The notes under the pieces are model-generated. The model ran no database searches. It was not told the origin of the DNA and saw only the letters and a list, made by a program, of their open reading frames with translations. The position numbers were made by a program, and so were the translations under genes. Positions 31,741 through 43,471 of a DNA stretch of 64,000 nt are shown one piece after another (the first letter of the stretch is position 1; each line of letters begins with the position of its first letter). The DNA is from Linum tenue (taxonomy: Eukaryota; Streptophyta; Magnoliopsida; Malpighiales; Linaceae), in the NCBI GenBank assembly GCA_946122785.1, contig CAMGYJ010000007.1, positions 36,481,587 to 36,545,586 on the forward strand, read 5' to 3'.

Positions 31741-34700
31741 GGTCTTCCTCTATTCCTTGGTTTCCAAGGAATACTGGAATATCGTTCTCAGTTTTAAAGG
31801 CTTTTGTTTTAAAGGAAAGGAAAACGAGTCAAGGATCTTTTTTTAAGAGTTTATAGAATCTCCAGTCTACTCTAATCATATTAAGGTGAATAACTATGAC
31901 AGCACGACACGAAGGGATGGTAGCCGGGGTGCGATTGTTTAAGAAGAGGCTAGGACGCGATTTAGTTAGCATGTCGTGGTTTGTCAAATGAGAGATTTAG
32001 GCATATGGGGATCGCCAGTAAGAAAGAAAGGATGAAAGAAATGTGAACAACCCAAGTAGAATCTCAAAGGCTCTCAAGACCAAGTACCTCATCGACATGA
32101 TGGATAGTAGTTTTTCAATTAGTTAACCAACTACTCGGACGTTAGCAAACAGATCATCATCATCAACCTAGAGAAGGAAGGAGGAACGTTGCAAAGGTCC
32201 GTGGAGGTAGAATCAAATGTGCAAGGACTTCAACTCCAAACACCAGCAAAGAGGTGTCAATTGAAAGGGAATACATCAAGGATTTTGAAGGAGTTGAGAG
32301 AGTAGTACGAGGATTTTACTACTAGGAAACAAGTGGATGATCTAATAAGCTAAGACAAACAAAGGGGAGAAATATAAATCTCCGAACAAAGAGCTACAAT
32401 CACTAGATTTCAGTAGCTATAATGATGACAAAATTTCAAAGTTCTTGACCCTAAGCAGTGGCGAGTCAAGAAACGAAGAGGTACAACGAGAAGTCCCTCA
32501 ACTAGTTTTAGTGGTCAACGCTATTACAACACAGCGACAAGGAGCAGTGGGAAGCTTAGACTTCAAGAGAAGCTAAGGTAGTATAAATGAAGTAAAGGAG
32601 GAAGTAAGTAGGTTAGAGGGGGTCTGAAAGGACGTCAAGAAGTCAATGAGTCAAGGCGAAGATGAGGCATGGTCATTTACATATGACGACAAAGGAACCC
32701 TTATAAATAAACTACGTCACTACAGAAGAGGGTACACAACCCTGGGGAGTTAGGCCGATGAAAACGCTTTAGAAGGAACAAGACAAGAAACGAGATAAAT
32801 GATGTAGAGGGCAAGTTATGGTCTAAGTACGACCACCATTGGACGAGACGTGGAGGAAAGTGCCACCAAAGTCTAAAGCATGCCTGGTAGAAGATAGTGG
32901 GGAGTCAAGAAAAGACCTGGAATGTGGGAGAGAATAACAGTTAGCTAGTAGATGGCGGTACGAATAGAGAACCAATTCTCAGAAGTGCGTGAGTTGGATA
33001 CCAAGATAACGCCGAGTTAGAAGGAGGATAGTAGAGACCCTACCAAACTACCCAGATCACAAAAGGTCAGGCGGATGTTGGGACCGTTGGAAGGGGTATG
33101 CAAGAGTTCACGATGATCTGTTATGGGATTGTCCTCTCTTAAATAGAGGGAACACCTAGCCTCCTAGGGTACATGAGGGGTGACAGAAGGAGGAACCTCT
33201 CTACTAAGTTGGAACTAGAGGGCTAAGAGCTGAGGTCTCAGAACTAGCTATAGAGTAAGTCTTTAATCCAACCGAGTATAGACAAGTAAGTGGAATGTTC
33301 AATAAATGTTCTAGTGAATGGCAAAGAATTCGAGGAAACACATGGAAGTTCCGATGAAGGATTGAGAATATGTGTAGGTAACTCGTGTTCAAGAAAATGC
33401 ATAGTGGAGTACGACGAGGAAAAGCATTACCAAGAAGGAGAAAATCATTAAGTTACCTTACCCAAGGTGCCCCACTCTGAGCGAGTACGACATAGTAGGA
33501 TGTCATCCATAAAAGAAGGCCAGTTAAGGATAAATTAGTGATATTTAGTTAAGCCACTAAGAGATTAAGGCTGTGTACAAGCATCGGTCGAGACAAAAGA
33601 CGTGGATGAGGTATGTTCAAGCCTACCAAGGGCAAGCCACTATTGGAAGCTTTGACCCAAAACAACAACGAGAAGATACTCAACAGAGTTTGGTGGCCGA
33701 AAATAGTACAAAGTATCAATAGAAGGGTAGTAAAAGTAAAGAAGCAAGGAGAACACCATAGGACGCTATAGGAAATAAAATAAAAAGGTGGTTGTCGACC
33801 GGACAATGAATGCGTGAAGGAAGATAGTTGGGACATGGTCAAGCACCATCGTGAGTAGAAGTCGTGGGTGTCATCTGTCAAGTCTACCTAGAGAAAGTTT
33901 CTAGTAGAAATGTTGGCTCTGAGGTATGGCGAGGAGCTACTAAACTGAGTAGATCAAACCTAGTACCAAGCATCGATGAAGGAGTTGGGGAAGTAAGGAG
34001 GAAACCACAAGGCTATAATGAAAGTTATGGGAAAAGGGTGGTAGTGGATAAAACGAAAAATTCAGGGAGAAAGATAGATAGGAAGAGCCGGCGAAAGAAT
34101 ACGAAGGTAAACAAGGAGGCGTTAAGGTGATTGCCAATGGAGAATAAGTTGGACCATAGGAAGCCCATCAAGAACTGAGAAGCTCAATGGTCAACTTTAA
34201 AGTAGAAGTGTGGTGGTCCAGAACGGTCGAAGGGAAAACCTTATCGGTCAAGGTACATAAGTGTGAAGAGAATATGGGCACCAAGATGACTACATCGAGG
34301 ACGAGGGACATATAGAACCAGCGAGAAACATCGGTAAGAGGAGTCACGAGTAAAGAAGTACGATGAATATGAGTTTAGCGAACCTGCTAGGATACCCTAA
34401 AGTGAAAGCAATACCACCTATGACAGTGAAATGTGGCGATCTCTCGAGTGAAAATTTCTTAGACGGGGAAACTGTACGAGGAATTTCAGGCAAGGTCTAA
34501 GAACAATAGAAGAAATCGTACGAGAACTCCCAAGTCAAACGGTGATAAGGAAGTTCTAAGTTAGGCGCCATGAGTGAAAAAGTACTCAAAATGAAAGGTC
34601 ATGATTCTGGAAAGAAGTCATAAAATTGATCGCAAGCTAGAGAAAGATGCAAAGGATGCCTCTAATGCATACACAAAGTCGAAGCAGTAGTATGAGGTTC

Positions 34701-35463
34701 CAACACTAAGCAACAAGTAACGAGAAGGTGACCATTCAATTTATGGTTAATGGATAAGACGAGACAAAAAAAAAAAAAAAAGAGAGGCACAAAGACCTAG
34801 ATGACCTATGAGGTCAACCCTAGACGAGAGTTACGTTAAAAGGGTTTTACCATCTGACTAGATGGAAGATAAGCCGCCATCAGTGACCTTGTGGTTGGAG
34901 AGGGGCATTAACTTCTCATGTATAGGTGCAGCCTGGGTGGTGTGAGGGGTTAAGAAGCCACAACAACATTGAAGTTGCAGGGAGTGGAGAGAAGGATTTA
35001 TAGTTCAATGTCGTACGAGTTAAAGGGGGTACAATTCCTTGTAAAGAGAAGTATTACAAGCGACGCTTGGGGTCATCACAAAGAACAAATTTCGAGGGCG
35101 AAATTTTCGTAACTGGGGAGGAAATGTGATACCTCAATTTGGATCTAGATTAAACAACCAACTACTGAATGAGTTGGACCATGAATCATATCGAATCGAG
35201 ATTTTATTTAGCATGCGACCGGGCCAAGTTGCTTAGAATTAAAAGGGCAGTGAGTCACTCAAGTTACACAAGTGCTGCAAGCCAAGAGAGAGTACTTGTT
35301 ATGGTCAAGAAGAGATGTAAGAGGAGCAGTTTCATTTTGCGAGGTGCGCAAGGAGCACCATTGAAGCAGATATAGTGAAAATAATTTTTGGGGCAAGGGA
35401 GTACAAGGCCGGTGTTAAAGGGGAGATGAGTTCCGAACAAATTTCGGGAACGAAATTCTTATA
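31741..35463 (+). other. RE-9 internal non-coding region
   Basis: About 3.7 kb of A- and G-rich sequence in which no frame exceeds about 110 codons and no gag, protease, RT or integrase motif is found on either strand. A poly-A run lies near 34766-34781. Near 35085-35130 and again at 35435-35480 the order AATTTCG...GGAGGAAATGT is repeated, so an older LTR boundary may be duplicated. Confidence 0.7.
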
Positions 35464-35476
35464 AGGGTGGAGGAAA
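35464..35476 (+). other. RE-9 polypurine tract
   Basis: AGGGTGGAGGAAA immediately precedes the TGTAACACC start of the 3' LTR. Confidence 0.85.
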
Positions 35477-37786
35477 TGTAACACCCCGACCTTTGGGTTT
35501 CGGTTCGACCATAATACGTGAACGGTTGGTTTAACGAGTATGTACGAAGAGTTGCAACCGGGGATTAGGAATAATAATAATATTAATAAATATTATTACA
35601 ATTATTATTAGTAGTATTAGTATTAAAAAAAAAGGGCCAAAGAGGGCCGAGCCCTCATTAACCCAATTTCCCCACGATCCCATCTCTCTCTCGGTTTCCC
35701 TATCCCTGCACTAAACGAAACCTAAGACTAGTCAAGAGAAAATCCCTTCCCGAGCATAATGAGCAGTTGATTGCCACCAATCACAAAACCCTTTCGACTC
35801 AAAATTTCATTGGAAAAAAAAAATGGCGAAGAAGCGCCGAGTGGAGGAGAACCAGTCGCCGCCACAGAAGATTCTCGCTTCTAGAGACAAGCGGCAGTGT
35901 GCGAGTGATTTATCCCCTTCCCATCGCAATTAAGTTGAGCAATGGAATTGATGGTGGAAGCGAAAAGAACAAAGCGGCGTCCAAGGTTACCTGTCTGTGT
36001 CCGCTCCCCCCTGCTTCCGGTGGAACCACTTTGCCATTATGCCTTGGTTCATGCATGAATCCACGTGGGAGGACATGATTAAGAGGCACAAAGAGTTGAT
36101 TATTATGCTTTTGTTCATGCATGACTCCACGTGGGAGGACATGATTAAAAGGCACGAAGAGTTGATTATATATAAGGGTACGTGAATTGAAGATCAATTT
36201 CTCATAGTGGGTGACAGGTTCGGATTAGAATTGATTGGCTATGGGGTTTTGGCACAACTTATGTGGAGATGGATAGGTCACGAGGCTGCGGTGATCAAGA
36301 TGAATTAAGGGGAACGAGCTGTCAGGGCATGATAAGGTGAGTGTAAAGGGGGTAAATTTTATGCGTTATGTATTTTTTTAAGTATCATGATTTTAAGTAT
36401 TTTAGTGAATTGGTTACCATTGCTTGGTTATGTGTATGATTGATTACTTGTGTTTTGCTTGTGTTATGATTTGAGGTGATTTTGTGCTATTTACCTTAAA
36501 GCGTTATGTTATGAGTTATTGTTAAAGTTCAAGAAACAAGTTCTTTTTAAGAAGTAACCCACCATCAAGAAGGTGAAGTCGTTTTAAGTGTTTTTAGTCA
36601 CTAGCGCCTGTCCGTTTCCTTTTGAGACATTTTGAGATAGAGCAGCAGTTATGCTCTTGAGACTTTTGAGTGAGCAGCAGTTATGCTCTTGAGAATCGTG
36701 GTGAAGAGCCACCACGATAAGTTTAAGATGTTAGGGGGATGAATCGTTACGACTTCCCTAACCAAGTTTAAGTTTAAGGAAAGCCTGGATGGCTTCTCAT
36801 ACGTATGAGTTGGCAACCGGACTAGCTAGTGAGGGATCCCCGTGTCAGTCAAGTATTTAAGTTAAGATTTGAGCTTTAAGAGAGGAGAATAACTTCAACT
36901 CCCTCAAAGTTTAAGAGTTAAGATTTTAAGATTGGAAGTACAAACAACTTCCACCAGTTAAAGTTAAGTGTAGCAAAGTATTAAAGTATAAGAAATTTTA
37001 AATCGTAAGGTCGTAGACTGACCCCATCTCACTCATCACACTACAAGAAAATACATCTTCGATCACGGGATTTCCCGTGACGAAACAGCCATTTCCCGTT
37101 ACTGAATCCCTTAGCCACGAGATTGAATGCCCGTGAGTGAATGTCAATTGTCATGGGAAATCCCGTGACTAGAAATATAAAATTATGGGAAAAATCCCAT
37201 AATAAAAGATCTATTTTGGCACGGTATTTCCCGTGACAAAGGATTAGACACGGTAAAAGTTCCCGTGACTGAAATAGATAATAGTCACGGGACATCCTGT
37301 GACTAATTAACATATTTGTCACGGGATTTCGTCTGACAGTCACGGGAATGTTCGGGATGTGACCAAGTAAAAGCAACGGGTTTTGTCCCATTTGTCACGG
37401 TAAAGCCCGTGATGAATAGTTCTTAGTGATCACGGTTATTCCCGTGATAAATAATTGTTACTTGTCACGGTAAATCCTGTTATTATTATTAGACATTAAT
37501 CAATGATGACTAGTCACAGTATATGTTGTGATGGATATTAGCTATAAGTAACATGAAAGTCCTGTTATAATAATTAAGAGATAAATCTCACTTGAAACAA
37601 TTAGGAAGTCTTGGTAATCCACATATCATTTACTCGCCAACGTTAATTTACAATTCAGAAATCTAATTCTTGAAGCATTTTATTCACATTGTACCTATAT
37701 CATCACACATTGTACCTATCTAATTGATGATATCACAAAATATCAAATGCTTCAACAAAATAAGCTAGAGTGGTTTCTATCTTTCT

Positions 37787-37890
37787 TATAAACAAAATTA
37801 CCATTGCACTCCACAACGTGCAAGGTCGAACTACTCTTGTTATGCTTCACCTTGGTTTCAGACACCAACTTGTGTTGCAGTTCTGCATTA
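37787..37890 (-). pseudogene. possible last exon of a CACTA-encoded gene
   Basis: After a TGCAG acceptor-like site the minus strand encodes LQHKLVSETKVKHNKSSSTL and ends in a stop soon after. Its place at the end of the element and its charged helical look fit the C-terminus of a plant CACTA protein. No motif proves this. Confidence 0.3.
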
Positions 37891-38502
37891 AAAAAAGAGA
37901 TTACAAAGATTAGATTAGTTAAACAACACTACAAAACATGTACCAAAATCTTACACTAGATATACAATATGCTTATCATATGCTCCAAGACTAGACAATG
38001 CTCCATGGCAACTTTCCTTCCCCTTATCCCTACTGTATGCACTACTAAGACAAACAAACTTAAGCAAATATACTGAAACTCTTATGAGATTGCAAAGGCT
38101 TCAAATTACACTCAATAATGGGTAGATATTCGGATCATTGTTATGCATTCTCCGACATTTGGCCAAAATTTATATAGTGCATTCATTGCCACAACCAATA
38201 ATTCTAGTGCCAGTAAAAAAAGAATAAGCTCTGTCCAAACAATGACAAATGACTGCTCAATAAAAGGCCACAAATTGAGTGTTACATATCTACTTTTTTA
38301 AGTAACACCACTGTCCAATAAACAAAAAAATGCAGCTCTTTAAAGGGCATTATTTAGTGTTCTAAAACTGCTTTCCTAAGTAGCAATACTCTCCAAACAA
38401 GAACAAAACAACAGCTCAATAAAAGGATAGGAATTCAGCATTCTCTAACCAAACAACCAAAACATAGCAGTTCATCATAAATTAAGTGTTCTGAAATTAC
38501 TT

Positions 38503-38718
38503 TCATGAGCAACTACACTCTCCATGAATCAACAAATGTCTCTCTACACTTGCACTAGTTCCTTGTCTCCCGTTGAAACATTTAACACAAGGACATCTAA
38601 TTTCCTCTTCTCCTTTATTCATTTGAAATGCATAATCTAGAAATTCTGTAACCCCATTTCTATATTCCACATTCAACTTGTTGCTCACAAGATTCATCCA
38701 TTGTATACTACGTGCCAT
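38503..38718 (-). pseudogene. transposase-associated domain fragment (CACTA)
   Basis: A 71-residue frame starts MARSIQWMN and contains YRNGVTEFLDYAFQ, IRCPCVKCFN and HLLIHG. This is the pattern of the N-terminal transposase-associated domain of plant TNP2-type CACTA transposases, with Cys and His residues that may bind zinc. No catalytic TNP2 region follows within the remaining 1.4 kb, so the gene is truncated. Confidence 0.75.
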
Positions 38719-41480
38719 TTCCTAATGTACAAAGAAAACATGTCACATGTTGTATCTTAAAATTTGAATATTGGTTTATTTTGCAAAAGGATCCTAATTT
38801 CATAAAAAGAGGCACAAAGTCTTCTAAGTTCAACTTTTAGTTTCTCATTTCACCTTTTAAGTTCAAATTTTCATTTATAAGTTCAACCATTAAATTTTAA
38901 GTTCAGCTTTTAATTTCTAAGTTCACTGTATTATACTACTCCAGCTTCTTCATTCACAAAGAAAGGAGGCAAACTACTAACAAAATATCATGTATATAAC
39001 TAGATCTAAAGTTAAAACTTGATGTTTGGAAACAAATTCCATTTCCTCTTACCCCATTATGGAGTAAGAGAAAATTCAGATAGGCAAGGAAAAAATAAAG
39101 TTAAGAAATGCATACCAATAACTTAGTAGCAAGAGAAGCCTCTTCTCACCACCAAACCCAAGTTGGAACCGTATGTGGACAAGACTACTAACAACAAAAG
39201 GACCCACACAAACCTGCAATCATAAGTTTCATTTATCATAATCAAGTTTGATAAATTTACACTAACACTAATCCGTGACCTGTTACTTAATAGAGACAAA
39301 GTATTATTAGAATGCTAGAAAACCATGTAAAAAGCAAGGATCAAGGAGGACAAAAAGATAAATGTTAAGAGAAAGAGGACGTATATAAAATGTGCAGCAT
39401 CCTACCAACGAAGCAAACAAACAAAAGAACCAACAAATAGCACGAGCTAGATGCAGTCAGGCGGGCTAATAGCTCCAAGCCACTTCGACTGAAAAGGGAA
39501 GTAAAAACCTCCAAGAAACAAATAGCATCCATGCACAACCCTCAAAAGAAGACAAATCAGTTTGTATGTATATATCTTTTTATAAAGATGATTGATGCAA
39601 TACAAGAACATAACAAACATAAAAAAAGTAGCCAAGAAAGAACAAAAGAAAAACAACATTGAAGTGGCCAAGAAAGGTTCCAACCGCAAACCAGAAATAG
39701 CGCATCCCACTCTCGCTAGAAAACCAAAAACAGGGTACTTTTTCTACTACCCCACAACGACCATCAGGCCACCCATGCCTGGACAAAGACACCAAAAATC
39801 AATCGATCATCGTCGAACACAACAACCTTCGACCTCAAATTGAACAAGGACAACTCGACAATTGAAACCAATTTATCTATAGCAATAAACAAGACCCTTG
39901 CATCTCGCTGAACACAACAAGAAAGGAGTGATAAAAACTAATGCAACAAGGTTCCTATAATAAACCAGGTAACCTACAAGCTTCCCCGATTCAGAACGCT
40001 CATTAAACCTCAGTTCTAGCGTTCTGACCATAGGGAAATGCTTGGGCCAATATGCATTAGTGCATATTATGAGAATATCAATCCAAAAAATAAAGCCTTC
40101 CCTGGGAGAAAAGTGAAAATCAATTTACAGTTATACCTTCAAATACTAGCTAAACCCCAACTTGGCACCGTGAATCCAAGAGTCTCCCTTTGGCAACTAG
40201 ATACCAACCACCAGCACCAAAAAAACCTACAAAATGCATAGATTAATTAGAACCAACCATGCTTTATTTTCATCTAAGTCAACCATAAGGATAAGGTAAA
40301 TAAGCAAACCTTAAGTGTGAAGATGAGTTTGTATAGAGGCAAGGAGATGATTTTTCATCAAGCGGAATGCGAAACTCATACAGGGATCGAGCAAGCTGTA
40401 AAGAAGAAAGAGTCAGTAGCGAAGGAGAATCAGCGGCTTAGTGGTCATGGTGCATTAGAGCCTTAAAGTTATCAACACTGCATTTTACAGTGTTTGATCG
40501 GCAGGTCATGCAGTCTAAAATCAGCACAGCTCTATCACTAACAAATTAATCCAAATATCCTTAAGCTTTTGTGGAATGTAATACGGTTCGAGTTATCGAT
40601 CACATCAGCACAAAGAAACAAAAAGGGTTTTAAAAAACCATCATTGTTGGATTAGTGGTCCATAAACCATCCTCTCCAATGAAGATCCACCTCCGCACTC
40701 AGTAATTCCATATCACCACCCCCCCACCGGCAAATTGTTCCCAAGCTCGATTTCATCCAAACAAACAAAAGAAATGCTTCCTTTTTCTTTAGTACTTTGT
40801 AGTACATCAACTTCTATTCTCAGGATCCCCTGCTCTCTGCACAGCTGCCACACATGCAATGCCACTATCCAATTGAGCATTATCAACCCGATTTTCCCAT
40901 TTCATATAAATATTGAAGAAAAAGAAAAGAGCTCCCTTCTTGGATTTCATCTCTGTAACACAGATCCGTCTTTTTAGCAATCATGGTTTTGCTTCTCTCG
41001 ACACATGCACATATGAAAAGGGTGGACAGGTAAGATGAACGCCGACATACCTGGAGATCAGCGGCTTAGTGGTCTGCTCTCAGCTTCTCAACTTCCCCAG
41101 CTCGACATGCTTACAGCTGAGGGGCATTCCATTCAACAAAGGGCGGCACGATATGGTTTAAGGAAGGAACCTTTTCAATCCTTCCCCTCGAGACTGATTC
41201 GACCTTCACCCGTTCCACAAAATGAGTGAGGTGTGTTCCATTTTACAGGTGATAGGAACGATTGAATGGAAGGAAGGAACGACGACGATGGGGGAAGAAA
41301 CACCATCGATGGGAGAAGGAACGAAGGGATGGAGTAAGGGATGCAGGCAACGGGGAAAGGAACGACGTTGATGGGGTAACGAACACCGGCGATGGGCAAG
41401 GAACAAGGAGGCTGGTGATGGGAACGAACAAGGAGGTGGGGAGCATCTGATTTCGAGCTAGGGATTTTGGGAAGCCAAAA
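38719..41480. other. CACTA interior without recognised genes
   Basis: This stretch is AT-rich with short frames only. Near 41255-41440 a degenerate GGCGATGGG/GGAACGA repeat gives low-complexity frames on both strands. Nothing else is recognised. Confidence 0.5.
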
Positions 41481-42181
41481 TGAGAAACCAGGTGCACTTT
41501 TCTTTTGTTTTAATTTTTAATGATTTTGGGTCTCATCCTTTCTTTCATTGGCCAAAACAAAGTCCCACTTTTCCCAACTTTGGAGGGAAAACGAAAAAAG
41601 GGAGGCAAATGCATTTCGTTTACCGCCAAGTATTTTGGCTTCATCTGTCACGGGAAACTCTCACTCTATGATTACGGGTTGATATCCCATTGTAAATCAA
41701 GATTGTCCAGCTAAATTAATTATGGGAATTATTTCCCGTGACAACCGTAAAATATTTAGCAATGAGAAAAATCCCGTAATTAAAATCCCGTTATGAAAGA
41801 TCAATTTTCTTGTAGTGCCAGTTTGACGAGCTAGAGAAGGAGCTAGAGGAGTAGTTAGTGAGCAGCAAGTTCGAGGGAAGCCAGCTAGAGAAAGGCAGTG
41901 TAAGTGTCACGGAAGATACGATTTACAGTAGCAGCAACGACAGAGACTACCTAGTTATTTGCATTTTATGATTATGAGTATAGACTGGAGATCAGATTGA
42001 GATTTTAAAGTTTGAGTTTAATTTGCCCACATGTTAGGGCTTTGCTTTGAACTACAAGTGTGTGGTTTCAGTATTTTATTTATGAAAATTTTTCCCGCTG
42101 CAATTTAAGATTTGAGTATTTTATTTATCAAGGGCATTTTAGTAAAAGTAGTACCCGGCCGGGTTAGGGTGTTACAATTGA

Positions 42182-43471
42182 TCACTTCGATCTGTGCAGA
42201 TTATTGTCAATGGTTAGCACGTGTCAACAACCACCCCATATTAAGCCAAGTTGAACCTAAGACGACATTTTCGTATAGTGATAATTAAGGTCGTGGTTAT
42301 CCACGCGCCTCCCCTACCCCCATATATAGTCACCTCGAATTATGCTATCTTATCTGTGGCATAATGCATATAACTCATTTCAATGGACACTATCCACCTT
42401 CCACATCGAGATTTTATCCCAGATTTATCTAGAAAGGCTAACCTATGGCAGGGGTTCGGTCGCCTCAACCACCCAAGGTCCCTATTCATAAATCTATCAT
42501 GTTTTGATCTATGACACATATGCGTCTAATTCTAGAACTCCATACCCAACGCGGAAGCATAAAGTAGGCTAATAGAGAAGATTGGGGCGCCCTACCACAA
42601 ACACAATCCATGATACAATAGCAATTAAATCAAGTAGATAAGCACATTCATTCATTCAAACCTTAAAATATCCATACATACATAATAAAACCTAAAACTA
42701 GGGTTTGGGGTTTAGAACCCATGGTACCTTAGAGGACTACTCCATGAAGGAGGGTAGAAGAAACATAGAAGAAATTGAAGAAGACTTGGGTTGAGGAAGA
42801 TGCTCCCTCTCTTCTAGTTCCTTCTCCATCTTCTCCTTCCTACAAATTCTCTCTCTTCTCTCTCTCTAAAACCAGAAATTTCTGTCAAATCCGTTCATCT
42901 AAAATGGGGAAAGGGATCTTCTATTTATAGGCCTTCTGGGGATGAAGAAGTTCGCGGCCAGAGGTGAGGATACCGCGGGCGGGATCTTTTGAGGAGAGGC
43001 CGCAATCTCAAAACGCCATCGTCATGGCCTTCTCAAAAGGGAAGATCACGACTTGACTTCGCGGTTGTGATCCACTTGTTGCGGCTACGATCTTCCTCAT
43101 GGGAAAATGTGCTTTGGTCGTGACTTGACAAGGGAAACTTTCTGTTTCTCCGTGGCTCCTTCCTCGAGAAGTTCGCGCCCTAAGTCCTCCAATTCGCGGC
43201 CGTGATCATTAACTTGACTTGACGGGCTGTGTTCCAGTCCGTGATTTTCAGCTTCTAGGTCACGATCTTTAGCTTCCTGTCCTTTAGCTACAGTTGTGCC
43301 TTGTTTTGTACCTAATTCACATGTATCATCTTATACACCTTAAAATCACATAGAATTCAAATAGGAACAGAATAGGGATGCAATTGACGATGTTTAAGCA
43401 TTTATTCACATGAATTGGCACGAAACAAACCTTAATATGAAGGGTAAATAACACCAATTTAGGTGTTATCA
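42182..43471 (-). repeat. RE-8 3' LTR
   Basis: It ends AGGTGTTATCA and begins with TGA at 28324-28326, cut from the rest by RE-9. It lacks about 240 bp present in the 5' LTR (around 47150-47365). GCGGCCGTGATC-type palindromes lie at about 42950-43265. Confidence 0.88.

Larger units (their letters stand above)
37039..41817 (-). mobile_element. CACTA (En/Spm-like) transposon
   Basis: The 13-bp ends are CACTACAAGAAAA and TTTTCTTGTAGTG. TCA (37036-37038) and CCA (41818-41820) fit a 3-bp target duplication with one change, and the 5' LTR of RE-9 shows the empty site. Subterminal GTCACGGG/CCCGTGAC repeats are dense at about 37055-37470 and occur at 41645-41760; in this superfamily such repeats bind the transposition proteins. 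Only a fragment of transposase is recognised, so it is probably non-autonomous. Confidence 0.92.
28327..42176 (+). mobile_element. RE-9: non-coding long-LTR retrotransposon (LARD-like)
   Basis: ATTGA flanks both ends (28322-28326 and 42177-42181). Both LTRs run from TGTAACACCCCGACC to GGGTGTTACA and are about 1.9-2.0 kb when their insertions are removed. A primer site matching initiator tRNA-Met and a purine tract border a 3.7-kb interior without any recognisable coding domain. This resembles the large retrotransposon derivatives that move with proteins of a relative. Its likely helper would be a chromovirus because of the primer site and the FRGRN-like end before the polypurine tract. Confidence 0.9.
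35477..42176 (+). repeat. RE-9 3' LTR with CACTA insertion
   Basis: It matches the 5' LTR on both sides of the CACTA element. Without the insertion it is about 1.92 kb. It keeps the duplicated RY/G-box module and the TATA candidate. Its end GTGTTACA is followed by ATTGA, the target duplication. Confidence 0.93.

Noticed and set aside
34766..34781. Poly-A run that could mark a retroposed cDNA
   Set aside because: No target duplication and no gene-like sequence upstream; it lies within an A-rich interior.
41175..41497. Overlapping frames near the right end of the CACTA element
   Set aside because: They arise from a degenerate GATGGG/GGAACGA repeat and have no recognisable domain.
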